The notes: generated by a model not told the origin, from the sequence alone. Shown: positions 17,188 to 26,855, counted from the stretch's first letter. The stretch is 64,000 nucleotides of DNA from Arthrobacter sp. D5-1 (GCF_017357425.1 NZ_CP014573.1:3222-67221), one strand, 5' to 3'. Program-made: numbers and translations.

Positions 17188-18894
17188 CTAGTAGACGTCC
17201 TTGACGTAACGTCCTTCGCTCTTCATGGACTGCAGGTAATCGTGCGCCTTTTCGGGGGTCATTGCGCCGTGGCTGCTGAGCACCGCCAGCAGGGCTTCGT
17301 CGATGTCAGGTGCTATTTGTTTGCCGCCGCACACATAGACCGAGGCTCCACCCGATAGCCAGGCAAAGATGTCTTCTCCTTCTTCGCGGATCCGGTCCTG
17401 GACATAGACCTTGCCCTGTTGATCCCGGGAGAAAGCCAGGCTGAGGCGGTTCAGCACGCCGTTGCTTTGCAGTTCTTCCATTTCCGCCTGATAAAGCCAG
17501 GAAGGCTTTTCATGGCGGTCCCCGAAGAACAGCCAGTTTCGTCCCCGGGCTTGTGAGACTTCGCGGTCACGGAGGAAGCCACGGAACGGGGCAACTCCGA
17601 CGCCTGGACCGACCATGATCACGTCAGCTGAGTTGTCGTGGGGCAGGTGGAACTCGTGCGCCGGCAGCGGGAAGACTTTTATGGTTGTCTTGGTCTGCGC
17701 GGCGGACTGGAGGAATCCGCTGCATGCACCCGAGTGCCGGCGGCCGGCGGTCTCGTATTGCACAGTGGAGACCGTCAAGTGGACGCGGTCGCCGTCAGCG
17801 AGGGGACTGGAGGCAATGGAGTACGACCGGTGCTGCAGGGGCCTCAGCATTGAGAGGAACTCGCCGGGATCGACATCCGTTGTCCGGGTTTCCTGCAGCA
17901 CGTCCAGCATGTCCCGTCCCCACAGCCAGTCTTCCAGCGCATTGCGGTCACCGGACTCGACCAGGTTCCGCACGGGATGATCCGGGGCGAGATTTTCGAC
18001 GAGCCAGGCCACGATGCCCAGATGGGGCAGCCGAAGCTCATAGTCGTTTTGAAGCGTCTCGCGTACGGTCTTGCCGTCTTCACCGAATACCTCGCTGCCA
18101 GCGAGGCCAAGGAATCCGAGGAGGTCTTCCACGAGTTCGATGGAGTTGGTGGGGATTACGGCAAGTGAGTCACCTGGCCGGTAGTTGCGGCTGTCGCCGC
18201 TGACCTCAAGCTCATAGTGCCAGACCTCTTTTTCGGACTCTGGAGCGCTTAGGAGGCGGGCCTCGACGACGGTGGCAGTGTCAGGTTCCCGGCGAGTGCC
18301 TTTAGGCTGCTCGGCGGGGTTTGCTCCTGGAACAGTGGAGTCTTGCGGGTTGTTGTCGCGCTTCTTGGGAACAACTGTCTTGAAGGTCTCAAGCATGCCC
18401 CTGATCCACTTGCCTGACGTCAGGTCATAGTCGACATCGCAGTCGAGGCGGTCAAGGATTCTCTTGCCGCCGAGTTCGCCAAGGCGCTCGTCAAGATCGC
18501 TGCCGGCTTTGCAGAAGTCTTCGTACATGGAGTCGCCAATGGCAAGGACTGCGAAGGGAACGTCCTTGAAGAGGTCTGAACCGGCGCTTTGAAGCTGGTC
18601 CCAAAACGGTTGCGCATTGTCCGGCATGTGGCCGTTGTCGTGTGTGGCGGTAACGATCAACAGGCGGTCCTTGCGTGCCGCATCTTGCGGGGTCAGCATG
18701 TCCAGGCTCATAAGCTCGGCTGAGTAACCCTGGCCGTTTGCCTTGTCCACGATTTTGGACGCAAGGAACTCAGCGTTCCCGGTCTGGCTGCCGTAGAGGA
18801 CGCTGAGGGTCTGCACGGCGGTGTCTGTCTCACTGGATACTTCGGATGAGGTGCCGTGGTTGGTCCGAACCAGCTCCCCTGTGTCAGTTGTCAC
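17188..18894 (-). CDS. Diflavin NADPH reductase (CysJ/CPR-like)
   Basis: 568 aa. Residues about 30-170 are a flavodoxin FMN domain (LSVLYGSQTGNAEFLASKI, LIVTATHDNGHMPDNAQPFW, LAIGDSMYEDFC). A linker is followed by a FAD/NADPH reductase module: RSYSIASSP (FAD), GACSGFLQ, GPGVGVAPFRGFLRDRE (NADPH) and the C-terminal VYVCGGKQIAPDID. This is the architecture of sulfite reductase flavoprotein and of reductase domains that drive P450s. The start overlaps the aldehyde dehydrogenase stop by four bases. It supplies a second possible electron route to the P450 besides the ferredoxin pair; the real partner is unknown. Confidence 0.9.
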   Translation of the reverse strand: MTTDTGELVRTNHGTSSEVSSETDTAVQTLSVLYGSQTGNAEFLASKIVDKANGQGYSAELMSLDMLTPQDAARKDRLLIVTATHDNGHMPDNAQPFWDQLQSAGSDLFKDVPFAVLAIGDSMYEDFCKAGSDLDERLGELGGKRILDRLDCDVDYDLTSGKWIRGMLETFKTVVPKKRDNNPQDSTVPGANPAEQPKGTRREPDTATVVEARLLSAPESEKEVWHYELEVSGDSRNYRPGDSLAVIPTNSIELVEDLLGFLGLAGSEVFGEDGKTVRETLQNDYELRLPHLGIVAWLVENLAPDHPVRNLVESGDRNALEDWLWGRDMLDVLQETRTTDVDPGEFLSMLRPLQHRSYSIASSPLADGDRVHLTVSTVQYETAGRRHSGACSGFLQSAAQTKTTIKVFPLPAHEFHLPHDNSADVIMVGPGVGVAPFRGFLRDREVSQARGRNWLFFGDRHEKPSWLYQAEMEELQSNGVLNRLSLAFSRDQQGKVYVQDRIREEGEDIFAWLSGGASVYVCGGKQIAPDIDEALLAVLSSHGAMTPEKAHDYLQSMKSEGRYVKDVY

Positions 18895-20258
18895 GGTTCT
18901 GTCCTTACAAATACGGTCTTGAGTTCGGTGTATGCCTCGATGGCAGCCTGGCCCAGTCCGCGGCCGATGCCTGACTGTTTGAAGCCGCCATAAGGTGTCT
19001 GGATTCGAATGGATGAGTTTGAGTTGACCGACAGAGTCCCGGACTCAAGTGCCCGCGCCGTCCGCAGGGCCTGTCCGACATCGTTGGTCCAGATGGAGCC
19101 GCTCAGGCCGTAAATTGAGCTGTTGGCCAGCGCGATGGCTTCCTCTTCGGTGTCGAAGGGAATCACCGAGGCGATGGGGCCGAAAATTTCATCGGTTGCC
19201 ACCCGGCTCTTGGGGTCCGGGGCGATGACGATTCTGGGCGCCATCCAGAAGCCGGGGCCATCCGGTGCTTCACCGGCGGTGACGACGTTGAGACCGTTTT
19301 CGAGGAAGCTGGAAACGGTGTCGCGGTGGGCAGCCGATACCAGAGGTCCCAGATTGGTCTTGCCGTCCAGCGGGTTACCGATTTTCAGTGCGCGCGTAGT
19401 CTCGATGAATCCCTCAACGAACTCGTCGAAGATTCCCCGCTGCACGAGAAAGCGGCTGCGTGCACAGCAGTCCTGGCCCGTGTTGTCGAAGACCGACATC
19501 GGGGCTGCCTGCAGACACTTGGCGAGGTCAACGTCGTTGTAGACGATACTGGCGGACTTCCCGCCGAGCTCAAGAGAAACCCTTTTCATCGTCGTTGAAG
19601 CCGCCTGGACGATGGACCGGCCGACCTCGGTGGAACCAGTAAAACTTATCTTGCTAACATCCGGGTGTTCAGCGAGGGCATTGCCGATCCGGGCGCCCGA
19701 ACCAGTGAGAACCTGAAGCGCGTCCCCGACGACGCCCAGTTCCTTCACGATCTCACCAAATCGGACAGTTGACAGGGGGGTAAGGGCCGCGGGTTTCACA
19801 ATTACCGAATTACCGCTGGCCAGAGCCGGGGCGATACTCCAGGATGCGATAGGCAGAGGGAAGTTCCACGGGGCAATTACGGCCACAACACCCAGCGGCT
19901 CGCGGAAAGTCATGCTGACGCCGCCGTCGACCGGAATGGTGTCCCCGAGGATCTTGTCCACCGTTCCGGCGTAGTACTTGAAGCACTCGGCGACACCAAG
20001 AACTTCCTGTCGGGCCGCCGCCAATGGCTTACCAACGTCGGTGGATTCGAGAAGGGCCAGTTCGTCGCTGTGGGCGATGACAGCATCGGCAATAGCCCAG
20101 AGGGCATCACGGCGTTCAGCCAGTGGCTTGCGGATCCAGGCGCGCTGGGCGGCCCCTGCGCGTTCGACCGCTGCATTTACGTCCGGCAGGTCGTAGGCGG
20201 GCACCTCGCCTATCTGTTCTTCTGTAGCGGGGTTGTAGACCGAAATAACGCTGTTCAT
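18891..20258 (-). CDS. Aldehyde dehydrogenase (first of two)
   Basis: 455 aa from ATG 20258 (AAGGAGC upstream). Canonical NAD(P)-dependent ALDH: PWNFPLPIASW, FTGSTEVGRSI, catalytic Glu in VSLELGGKSA, catalytic Cys in NTGQDCCARSR, and EIFGPIASVIPF. It is slightly shorter than the usual 470-500 aa at the N-terminus. It is the first gene of the minus-strand unit and directly overlaps the reductase gene. It probably oxidises the aldehyde formed from the amine side chain, as PuuC or IpuI do. The promoter region 20259-20669 is shared with the divergent permease. Confidence 0.93.
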   Translation of the reverse strand: MNSVISVYNPATEEQIGEVPAYDLPDVNAAVERAGAAQRAWIRKPLAERRDALWAIADAVIAHSDELALLESTDVGKPLAAARQEVLGVAECFKYYAGTVDKILGDTIPVDGGVSMTFREPLGVVAVIAPWNFPLPIASWSIAPALASGNSVIVKPAALTPLSTVRFGEIVKELGVVGDALQVLTGSGARIGNALAEHPDVSKISFTGSTEVGRSIVQAASTTMKRVSLELGGKSASIVYNDVDLAKCLQAAPMSVFDNTGQDCCARSRFLVQRGIFDEFVEGFIETTRALKIGNPLDGKTNLGPLVSAAHRDTVSSFLENGLNVVTAGEAPDGPGFWMAPRIVIAPDPKSRVATDEIFGPIASVIPFDTEEEAIALANSSIYGLSGSIWTNDVGQALRTARALESGTLSVNSNSSIRIQTPYGGFKQSGIGRGLGQAAIEAYTELKTVFVRTEP

Positions 20259-20399
20259 AATCGGGTGCTCCTTCAGGAGAAGTGGGATTTGTCGAAAATT
20301 TCCTAGTCCCGTATGGACTCTGGGAAGCTCCGTTAGTTCCGACAATGCCTGAGGAAACTGCGGCCAGCGAGTGCTGGGAGCACCACGATAAGTAGCTGT

Positions 20400-20416
20400 A
20401 TGTGCGCGGTGCACAT
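20400..20416. promoter_or_regulatory. Palindromic operator candidate in the ALDH/permease divergent promoter
   Basis: ATGTGC-GCGGT-GCACAT, preceded by GT, 142 bases upstream of the ALDH start and 254 bases upstream of the permease start. It is identical in arms, spacing and flank to the copy at 17041-17057. Confidence 0.65.
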
Positions 20417-20500
20417 TCCATAAACTCCTCGTTCATAGGACTGCGTCCATTTTTTTGCCAGCGAATAGCTGTGCATCAGGACCATGCGCAGGACGAATGT

Positions 20501-20517
20501 ATGTGCAGGCTCAACAC
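20501..20517. promoter_or_regulatory. Degenerate copy of the amine-operon operator
   Basis: GTATGTGC is repeated here with AGGCT as spacer and CAACAC in place of GCACAT. One arm is intact, the other half-matching. Its position on the permease side of the divergent region suggests a weaker second site. Confidence 0.4.
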
Positions 20518-20669
20518 CGCAAAGCCTGGGGCAACTCCTACGCTGTAATCCAACTCACAGTGATGTTCGGCAAGGGGGCCGGCCCGATTGTGGGTACCGC
20601 GATGCCGCTCAATTCCGCCGTGTCGAAGGCATCGCGATGACACTCAGCTTCTACGTCCAGGAGGGACGA

Positions 20670-22166
20670 ATGGCAACTAAAGATGTTAAATTTGAGCCGG
20701 TGGATGCGGGACCCAACGGAATATTGAGCCCGGACCGCTTGCTCAGCAGGGGCCTGGGAGTCCGGTCGATTGTGTTCATGGTTGTGGCGGGAGCTGCACC
20801 CATGACAGCCGTCGTGGCTGGTTGGCCTGTTGTCGTTTCTGCATCGGGAAGCACGGGCGGTCCGCTGTTCTTCCTTATCGCGACCGCTATTCTGTTTCTG
20901 TTTGCCGTTGGCTTTACGAGGATGACGCCCTTTGTGAAAAATGCTGGGGCGTTCTATTCCTACATCCAAACGGGGCTGGGCCGGGGTGTTGGCATGGGGG
21001 CTGCCACTTTTGCGCTCGGAACATACTTGCTGCTGTTTCTTGCGCTGTGTTCATACCTTGGATCGGCAACGCAGACCACCATTCAGGACCTGGGTGGCCC
21101 GGAGGTCCCCTGGTGGGTTTGCAGCATCACTCTCATGGTCATTTGTGGGCTCCTCGCCTATCGGGACGTCGAACTTTCCGCCAAGGTGCTTGGAGTTGTT
21201 CTGATCATCGAAACGGCGGTTCTGCTGGCCGTCAATATTGGTGTGATCGCCCATGGCGGCGCCGAAGGACTCAGCGCCGATTCACTTTCGCCTCAGCGGC
21301 TTAGCGAAGGCGTCGTTCCCCTTGGTGTCATGTTTGCCTTCTTCTCGTTCATTGGTTTTGAGGCCACCGCCGTCTTCCGGAACGAAGCACGTGACCCTGA
21401 TCGCACTATCCCGCGGGCAACCTATATCGCCGTTATCGGCGTCGGCATCTTCTACACGTTCACTGCCTGGGCACTGCAGGCGGGAGTCGGAAGCAGCCAG
21501 ATCGTCGAAATCGCGACGAATGATCCCACGAGCATTGTGGTAGGGCTCGCGGGACAGTACGTGTCCCCGCTCCTTGCCACCCTGCTCCAGGTTTTCCTCA
21601 TCACCAGCCTTTTCGCCTGCATCCTCACTTTCCAGAACGTACTGACCCGGTACCTCTTTACCCTTGGTACGCAAGGTGTGCTTCCGACTGGACTTGGTGC
21701 AATCCACCCACGTCACCACGCTCCGTCCAGGGCAGCCTTGATCGTCTCGGTAGTAGCGATAGCACTGCTTGGTGTCGAGGCGATCATCGGGCTCGACCCG
21801 GTAACGCAGGCCTACACCTGGTTCTCAGGCTCGGCCACATTGGGCATCGTTGTTCTGATGGCTCTCACATCACTCGCGGTGATCGTGTTCTTCCGGAGGA
21901 ATCCCCACAACAAGAAGGTCTGGGGCACGTTGCTGGCCCCCGCGCTTGCCCTTCTCGGACTCGGGGGAATTGTCTTTCTGGTCCTTCAGAACTTCGGGCT
22001 TCTCGTCGGCGGCGACCTGGCGGCGGGAATACTGTTGACGCTCATGGCTGCACTCTTCCTGGGCGGCGTGACCACCGCGCTGGTTATGCGATCCAAGCGG
22101 CCGGCGACGTATGCCGCACTGATCCCGGCAGGTTCCAGCAGCGAAGAAAGTTCCGCAGCGAGCTAA
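20670..22166 (+). CDS. APC-superfamily amino acid/amine permease
   Basis: 498 aa from ATG 20670, ribosome binding site GGAGGGAC. About 12 hydrophobic segments. The first membrane segment carries GVRSIVFMVVAGAAPMTAVVAG, typical of APC transporters, and FSFIGFEATAVFRNEARDP is the TM6-loop signature. It is divergent from the catabolic operon under a shared control region, so it is likely the uptake system for the amine or its glutamylated derivative. A long upstream extension of the frame lacks a ribosome binding site and was not used. Confidence 0.9.
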   Translation: MATKDVKFEPVDAGPNGILSPDRLLSRGLGVRSIVFMVVAGAAPMTAVVAGWPVVVSASGSTGGPLFFLIATAILFLFAVGFTRMTPFVKNAGAFYSYIQTGLGRGVGMGAATFALGTYLLLFLALCSYLGSATQTTIQDLGGPEVPWWVCSITLMVICGLLAYRDVELSAKVLGVVLIIETAVLLAVNIGVIAHGGAEGLSADSLSPQRLSEGVVPLGVMFAFFSFIGFEATAVFRNEARDPDRTIPRATYIAVIGVGIFYTFTAWALQAGVGSSQIVEIATNDPTSIVVGLAGQYVSPLLATLLQVFLITSLFACILTFQNVLTRYLFTLGTQGVLPTGLGAIHPRHHAPSRAALIVSVVAIALLGVEAIIGLDPVTQAYTWFSGSATLGIVVLMALTSLAVIVFFRRNPHNKKVWGTLLAPALALLGLGGIVFLVLQNFGLLVGGDLAAGILLTLMAALFLGGVTTALVMRSKRPATYAALIPAGSSSEESSAAS

Positions 22167-22225
22167 GAAAAAAGACTCATCTCCGTAGCCGCCGTCGCAC
22201 AAGCCTTCTTGGAACGACGGTAACG

Positions 22226-22257
22226 GTGGCCGGCCGCGCAAAAGCACGGCCGGCCAC
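22226..22257 (+). terminator. Hairpin after the permease
   Basis: An 11-bp stem GTGGCCGGCCG / CGGCCGGCCAC around a 10-base A-rich loop, 60 bases after the permease stop. No U-tract. Confidence 0.6.
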
Positions 22258-22349
22258 TAGCGCCGTAGACGACAAGAACCTGCCAGGGGATTCACTACCG
22301 ACTGGCTTTAAAAGCTGCGAGAGCAGCTGCTGATATTTAGGAGCTTCCC

Positions 22350-23732
22350 ATTTCCGACAGCGCGTTGTTGAAACAAATCATCGACAAGAAGTACCCGACA
22401 GTGGCCTACGGCGAAGGCGTCTTCCTGTATGACACCGAGGGGCGCCAGTACCTGGATGGTTCAAGCGGCGCCATGACCGCCAATATTGGCCATGGCGTGG
22501 ACGAGATTGCGGAGGCGGTGAAAGAACAGTGCCGCCGTGTGGCTTTTACGTATCGAACCCAGTTCACCAGCCTGCCCGCTGAAGAACTGGCCCGCCGGCT
22601 CACTGACATTGCTCCCGGGGACCTCGATATGGCGTTTTTTGTCAATAGCGGGTCCGAAGCATCCGAATTCGCCATCCGCGCCGCAGTGAGCTACTGGCGC
22701 GAAAGGGGGCTCCCAGGCAAAGTCAAAATCCTTGGCAGGACCATCAGCTATCACGGCATGACAATGGGCGCCCTGTCGATGTCCGGGCACGCAGCGCGCC
22801 GCCCCGACTACGGATCCTTGCTCCATGCGTTCTCCTTCGCCCCGCCGGCCTACGCCTACCGCTTCGCCCTGCCAGGCGAGAGCGAAGAAGCGTACGCTGC
22901 GCGCGCTGCGAAAGCCTTCGAAGACGCCATTCAGAACGAGGACCCCGGCACAGTCGCGGCAGTCATCGTCGAACCAATCGTCGGAGCCGCCGGCGGGGTC
23001 CTGACGCCGCCGGCCGGCTACTTCGCCGGCCTTCGCGACATTTGTGATCGGCTGGACGTGCTGCTGATCATCGATGAGGTCATCACGGGAATGGGGCGTA
23101 CAGGCGACTGGTTCGCGAGTTCCTACGAGGACGTCGTGCCGGACCTTCTTCTTATCGGCAAAGGAATGAGTGCCGGATACTCCCCTGTTGCTGGCGTCCT
23201 GCTGCGAAGCCACATCGTTGAGGCGCTCAGAGAGGGCAGCGGCGTCGCTCCGTTCGGGCACACCTTCTCGGGGAACCCCCTGGGGGCAGCGACCTGCCTG
23301 GCGGTCCTGGACTTTATGGAACGCGAGGATATCCTAGCGAACGTTCGACAGCGGGGGAAGCAGCTCGAAGAGGGTCTGCTCTCCCTGGCAACGAGGTACC
23401 GCTGCATGGCCGATGTCCGTGGGCGGGGCCTGCTCTGGGGCTTCGAGTTCGTTATGGACCAGGAAAGCAAGCAGGCACCCGATCCTGCACTGGGAGCCGC
23501 TGGCCTATTCGTCGATGAATGCCTGGACCAAGGGCTCATTGTCTATCCGGCCGGGATCGCCCCGCTGAACAACGCCGTGATCCTGTCCCCGCCCTTGGTG
23601 ATCACCGAAGAGGAGACACGGGTATTGCTGGCGAAGCTGGAAAAAGCCCTCCGCACCCTGGAACGCCACGTTGAGCGCTGGGCCGCTGTAGGTGACAACC
23701 GGCATGGATCCCCAGTTGGAACCGGAAGCTGA
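22350..23732 (+). CDS. Class III PLP-dependent aminotransferase
   Basis: About 460 aa. The PLP lysine is in LLLIGKGMSAGYSPVAG, the cofactor Asp in LLIIDEVITGMGRTGDW, and the N-terminal half carries NSGSEASEFAIRAAVSYW. It is an omega- or acetylornithine-type aminotransferase with a typical length of 430-460. The start is unusual: the best ribosome binding site (TAGGAG at 22338-22343) is 6 bases from an ATT codon at 22350 that opens the frame as xSDSALLKQ; the nearest regular start is TTG 22365, 21 bases from that site. It would move an amino group to or from the amine-derived intermediate. Confidence 0.88.
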   Translation: MSDSALLKQIIDKKYPTVAYGEGVFLYDTEGRQYLDGSSGAMTANIGHGVDEIAEAVKEQCRRVAFTYRTQFTSLPAEELARRLTDIAPGDLDMAFFVNSGSEASEFAIRAAVSYWRERGLPGKVKILGRTISYHGMTMGALSMSGHAARRPDYGSLLHAFSFAPPAYAYRFALPGESEEAYAARAAKAFEDAIQNEDPGTVAAVIVEPIVGAAGGVLTPPAGYFAGLRDICDRLDVLLIIDEVITGMGRTGDWFASSYEDVVPDLLLIGKGMSAGYSPVAGVLLRSHIVEALREGSGVAPFGHTFSGNPLGAATCLAVLDFMEREDILANVRQRGKQLEEGLLSLATRYRCMADVRGRGLLWGFEFVMDQESKQAPDPALGAAGLFVDECLDQGLIVYPAGIAPLNNAVILSPPLVITEEETRVLLAKLEKALRTLERHVERWAAVGDNRHGSPVGTGS

Positions 23733-23882
23733 CACTGATCCCGGCCGGTCCACACCGGCGCTGGTCAGCTTGCACATAGTGGTTGTAAAGGCTGTTCCGT
23801 CCACACACTTTTGAAACTCGACCAGGGCTGAAGATGGTCGAAGCGACCCATCTGCAAGCACCTCAACCATCAAGGAAGCCAA

Positions 23883-24998
23883 GTGACTACACCGATTCTT
23901 GCCGCCGTGCTGGAAAAGCCCGGAGCCCCACTTCGGATCCGCGAACTGCTGCTGGATGACCCGGAGGACAATGAGGTCCTCATCCGGACTGAGCGAGTGG
24001 GCCTTTGCCACAGCGATCTGCACTATCTGAAGGGGTCGCTGGATATCTCCCTACCGGCTGTCCTCGGACATGAAGTCGCAGGCATTGTCGAGCGCGTCGG
24101 CTCTGCGGTCACAAGAATCAAGACCGGTGACCGCGTCGTGGCAACAGTTACCCCCTCCTGTGGGGCATGCCGCAACTGCATAAGCGGGCGCCCGACCCAG
24201 TGCGACCGGGTCGACTCGATGCGTGAGCGGCCTCGACCCAGGCTCCTCTCACCTGATGGATTAGGCGTGGAGTCGCTCGGCGGTATCGGCGCATTTGCAG
24301 AGGCCATCCTCGTGAGGGAGGCATCCGTTGCAGTGGTCGGCTCGGATCTGCCTCCCCAGGTGGCATGTCTTCTCGGTTGCTGCATCAGTACAGGAGTCGG
24401 CGCGGTTATTCACGGCGCAAAGGTCGGACCAGAGGATACGGTTGCCGTAATCGGTTGCGGCGGTGTCGGAATAGCGGCCATTCAAGGTGCCCGGCTGGCT
24501 GGCGCACGACGAATCATCGCCATCGACGCCGTGCCGGCGAAGCTGGAGCTCGCCCGCAACTTCGGCGCCACGGACAGTGTTATCTCTTCACCCGACCCGA
24601 CAGAAACACTCATTCAGGTCCGATCACTTCTTCCCCAAGGTGTCAGCCATGCAATCGAGGCGGTGGGCCGCAGCCAGACAGCGGAACTCGCCTTTTCGCT
24701 CCTGAGCCCGAACGGAACAGCCACCATCCTCGGTCTCATGCCCGCAGGGTCCGAACTGCGTATCCCCGCAGATGCGCTCGTCTACGGCGACCGACACCTG
24801 CAAGGCGCCTACATGGGCGCGAACAGGTTCCTCAGTGACGTCGACATGTTCACGGACCACTACCTGAACAACCGACTGGATCTCGATTCAATGGTTACTA
24901 AGGAACTGCCCTTCGAACGCATCAACGAGGGATTCGAAGCGATGTCGGAAGCGTCGACGATCCGAGTTGTGCTGAACATGACCGACAGGCAACCGTGA
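23883..24998 (+). CDS. Zinc-dependent medium-chain alcohol dehydrogenase
   Basis: 371 aa from GTG 23883 with AAGGAAG just upstream. Catalytic zinc ligands: Cys in GLCHSDLHYLKG and His-Glu in GHEVAG. The structural-zinc loop CGACRNCISGRPTQC has four cysteines, and the NAD fold is VAVIGCGGVGIAAIQGARLAG followed by an Asp (IIAIDA). It matches the family of S-(hydroxymethyl)-, benzyl- and other alcohol dehydrogenases. It sits 150 bases after the aminotransferase and probably oxidises an alcohol intermediate. A lone GCACAT half-site lies at about 23774. Confidence 0.9.
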   Translation: MTTPILAAVLEKPGAPLRIRELLLDDPEDNEVLIRTERVGLCHSDLHYLKGSLDISLPAVLGHEVAGIVERVGSAVTRIKTGDRVVATVTPSCGACRNCISGRPTQCDRVDSMRERPRPRLLSPDGLGVESLGGIGAFAEAILVREASVAVVGSDLPPQVACLLGCCISTGVGAVIHGAKVGPEDTVAVIGCGGVGIAAIQGARLAGARRIIAIDAVPAKLELARNFGATDSVISSPDPTETLIQVRSLLPQGVSHAIEAVGRSQTAELAFSLLSPNGTATILGLMPAGSELRIPADALVYGDRHLQGAYMGANRFLSDVDMFTDHYLNNRLDLDSMVTKELPFERINEGFEAMSEASTIRVVLNMTDRQP

Positions 24999-25203
24999 TC
25001 CGGAAACTTTGAAGACCGTTCGGCAGCTGACTGTTACGCCGATCTCGATTTGATGTTGTGCCACGGCCAGCGCCGGAACGAAGGCTGCGCGACGGGGCGC
25101 CGCAAATCCTCCCGAACATAAACAGTCGAATGTCAGGGCTCAGCCCCTTCCGTCGCCGGTCATGGACGACAAAGACAACAACGAAACCAGAGGAGCACCT
25201 TAA

Positions 25204-26700
25204 ATGACTGCTGAAGCACTAGCACGAATGACCGATATCACCCCCCACCTTGTCGAGCAACGCTCCTTTGTCGATGGCGCATGGCTGCAACTCGACGAAA
25301 ACGGCCGCTACCTTACCAACCCAAATACGGGCGAACCCCGGCAGCCGATGCGAAAGACCGGAAAGGCTGAAGTCGAGCGCGCACTCGCCGCAGCGGCGGC
25401 TCTGCACGAGTCCGGGAAACTTGAAGACATCAAACTCCGGGACCGCCTTGAACTCCTGACCAAGGTAGCCGCATCTCTCGATGCCCAGAGCGAAGAAATC
25501 GCGCTGCAGGACAGCATCAACACGGGAGTCCCTATCCGGACCACCCGCCTGATTGCCGGTGCCCTCGGGGACAGAGTCCGGGGAACTATCGCTGAAGCGG
25601 AGCAGCTTGGCGAGTCGGAGACCCTGAACGGCGGTGACCGGTCTGTGGTCATCCTGCGCAAGCCCCTCGGCCCGGCCCTCATCGTTGGCCCCTGGAATGC
25701 CCCAACCTTTACCGTGGTAGGCAAGGTGGCGGCAGCAATGGCGGCTGGCTGCCCGGTCATCCTCAAACCCTCCGAGAACGCCCCCGGAGGTTGCCAACTC
25801 TTCGCCGAATCGATCGCCGCTGCCATGACCGAACTCAATTACCCGAGCGCCGCGTTTCAACTGGTTCACGGAAATTCGGAGACAGGATCACTGCTGACTT
25901 CGGATCCCCGCATCGAGGCTCTTTCATTCACCGGGGGCGATTCGGCAGGCCGCACGGTCGCGAAGGCTGCGGCGTCCAATCTCGCTGTCATGCAGATGGA
26001 GCTCGGATCCAACAATCCCGTGATCATTCTGGATGATGCCGATGTCAGCTCAGCGGCACAGTCCATTGTGCAGGGCATGACCCGTCTCAATGGCCAGTGG
26101 TGCGAGGCACCCGGCAAGGTACTGGTTGACGGGTCGATTCACGACCGCTTCGTTGAAGCTATGAAGTCCGAACTCAATAAGCTTCGGGTCGGAAATGCCT
26201 TGGACGAGACAACGCAAGTGGGTCCCCTGGCGTTTGAGCGGCAGCGTGATGGTTTGAAAGCCGCAGTGAATCGACTCCTCGAACTGGGGGGAACGCTGGT
26301 CACTGGCGGCGACCTACCAGATCTTAACGGCTGGTTCCTGGCACCGGGGATGATCGTCGGATGTCCCGCCGGCGCCGCCACGGAAGAACTCTTCGGGCCA
26401 CTGGTCACGGTACATCCCGTGCATTCCGTTGAAGAGGCGCTTGGCCATGCAAACGGACCGGCAACCGGTCTTGATGCCTACGTATTCGGCGGTGACGAAA
26501 CACGGGCCATCGACGTGGCATCCCGTATTCGTGCCGGGGAGGTCCGCATCAACGGCACGTTCATGAGCGACCTGGCCGGCAATTCGCGCCAGAGTTTCTG
26601 GGGTACCAGCGGTATTGGAGGCCACGGTCCCCAGTACGGCGTTCGCTTCTTTACCGGCGACCGCGTGGTTGGCGTGGACAGGACGGATTTGCCGCTCTAG
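25204..26700 (+). CDS. Aldehyde dehydrogenase (second copy)
   Basis: 498 aa with GAGGAGC before the ATG. ALDH core: VGPWNAPTFTV, KPSENAPGGCQ, FTGGDSAGRTV, catalytic Glu in MQMELGSNNPVI, catalytic Cys in LNGQWCEAPGKV, EELFGPLVTVHPV. It is only distantly similar to the first ALDH (for example SNNP replaces GGKS, and a single Cys occurs in the active-site motif), so the two are not a recent duplication. The 205 bases upstream carry no other gene. Likely role: oxidation of an aminoaldehyde in the same pathway. Confidence 0.92.
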   Translation: MTAEALARMTDITPHLVEQRSFVDGAWLQLDENGRYLTNPNTGEPRQPMRKTGKAEVERALAAAAALHESGKLEDIKLRDRLELLTKVAASLDAQSEEIALQDSINTGVPIRTTRLIAGALGDRVRGTIAEAEQLGESETLNGGDRSVVILRKPLGPALIVGPWNAPTFTVVGKVAAAMAAGCPVILKPSENAPGGCQLFAESIAAAMTELNYPSAAFQLVHGNSETGSLLTSDPRIEALSFTGGDSAGRTVAKAAASNLAVMQMELGSNNPVIILDDADVSSAAQSIVQGMTRLNGQWCEAPGKVLVDGSIHDRFVEAMKSELNKLRVGNALDETTQVGPLAFERQRDGLKAAVNRLLELGGTLVTGGDLPDLNGWFLAPGMIVGCPAGAATEELFGPLVTVHPVHSVEEALGHANGPATGLDAYVFGGDETRAIDVASRIRAGEVRINGTFMSDLAGNSRQSFWGTSGIGGHGPQYGVRFFTGDRVVGVDRTDLPL

Positions 26701-26855
26701 GCGGCGTATCCGACCCCACCAAAGCGTAAGCGAGGCCCTGCGAGGCCTGCGACAGACATTCCAGAAACGTGACGCCTGGCTAAGGCGGAGGCTCCGCGTC
26801 CTCTCGGGCAAGCAGCAGGCCAGGGCCTGGCAACATGAGACGAGAAAGCCCTTCA

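Noticed and set aside
20484-20669. Upstream extension of the permease
   Set aside because: It has no ribosome binding site, crosses the operator region, and the permease family starts near 20670.
18891-26700. Recent duplication of the two aldehyde dehydrogenases
   Set aside because: Active-site motifs differ (ELGGKS versus ELGSNN, GQDCCARS versus GQWCEAPG), so they are distant paralogues.
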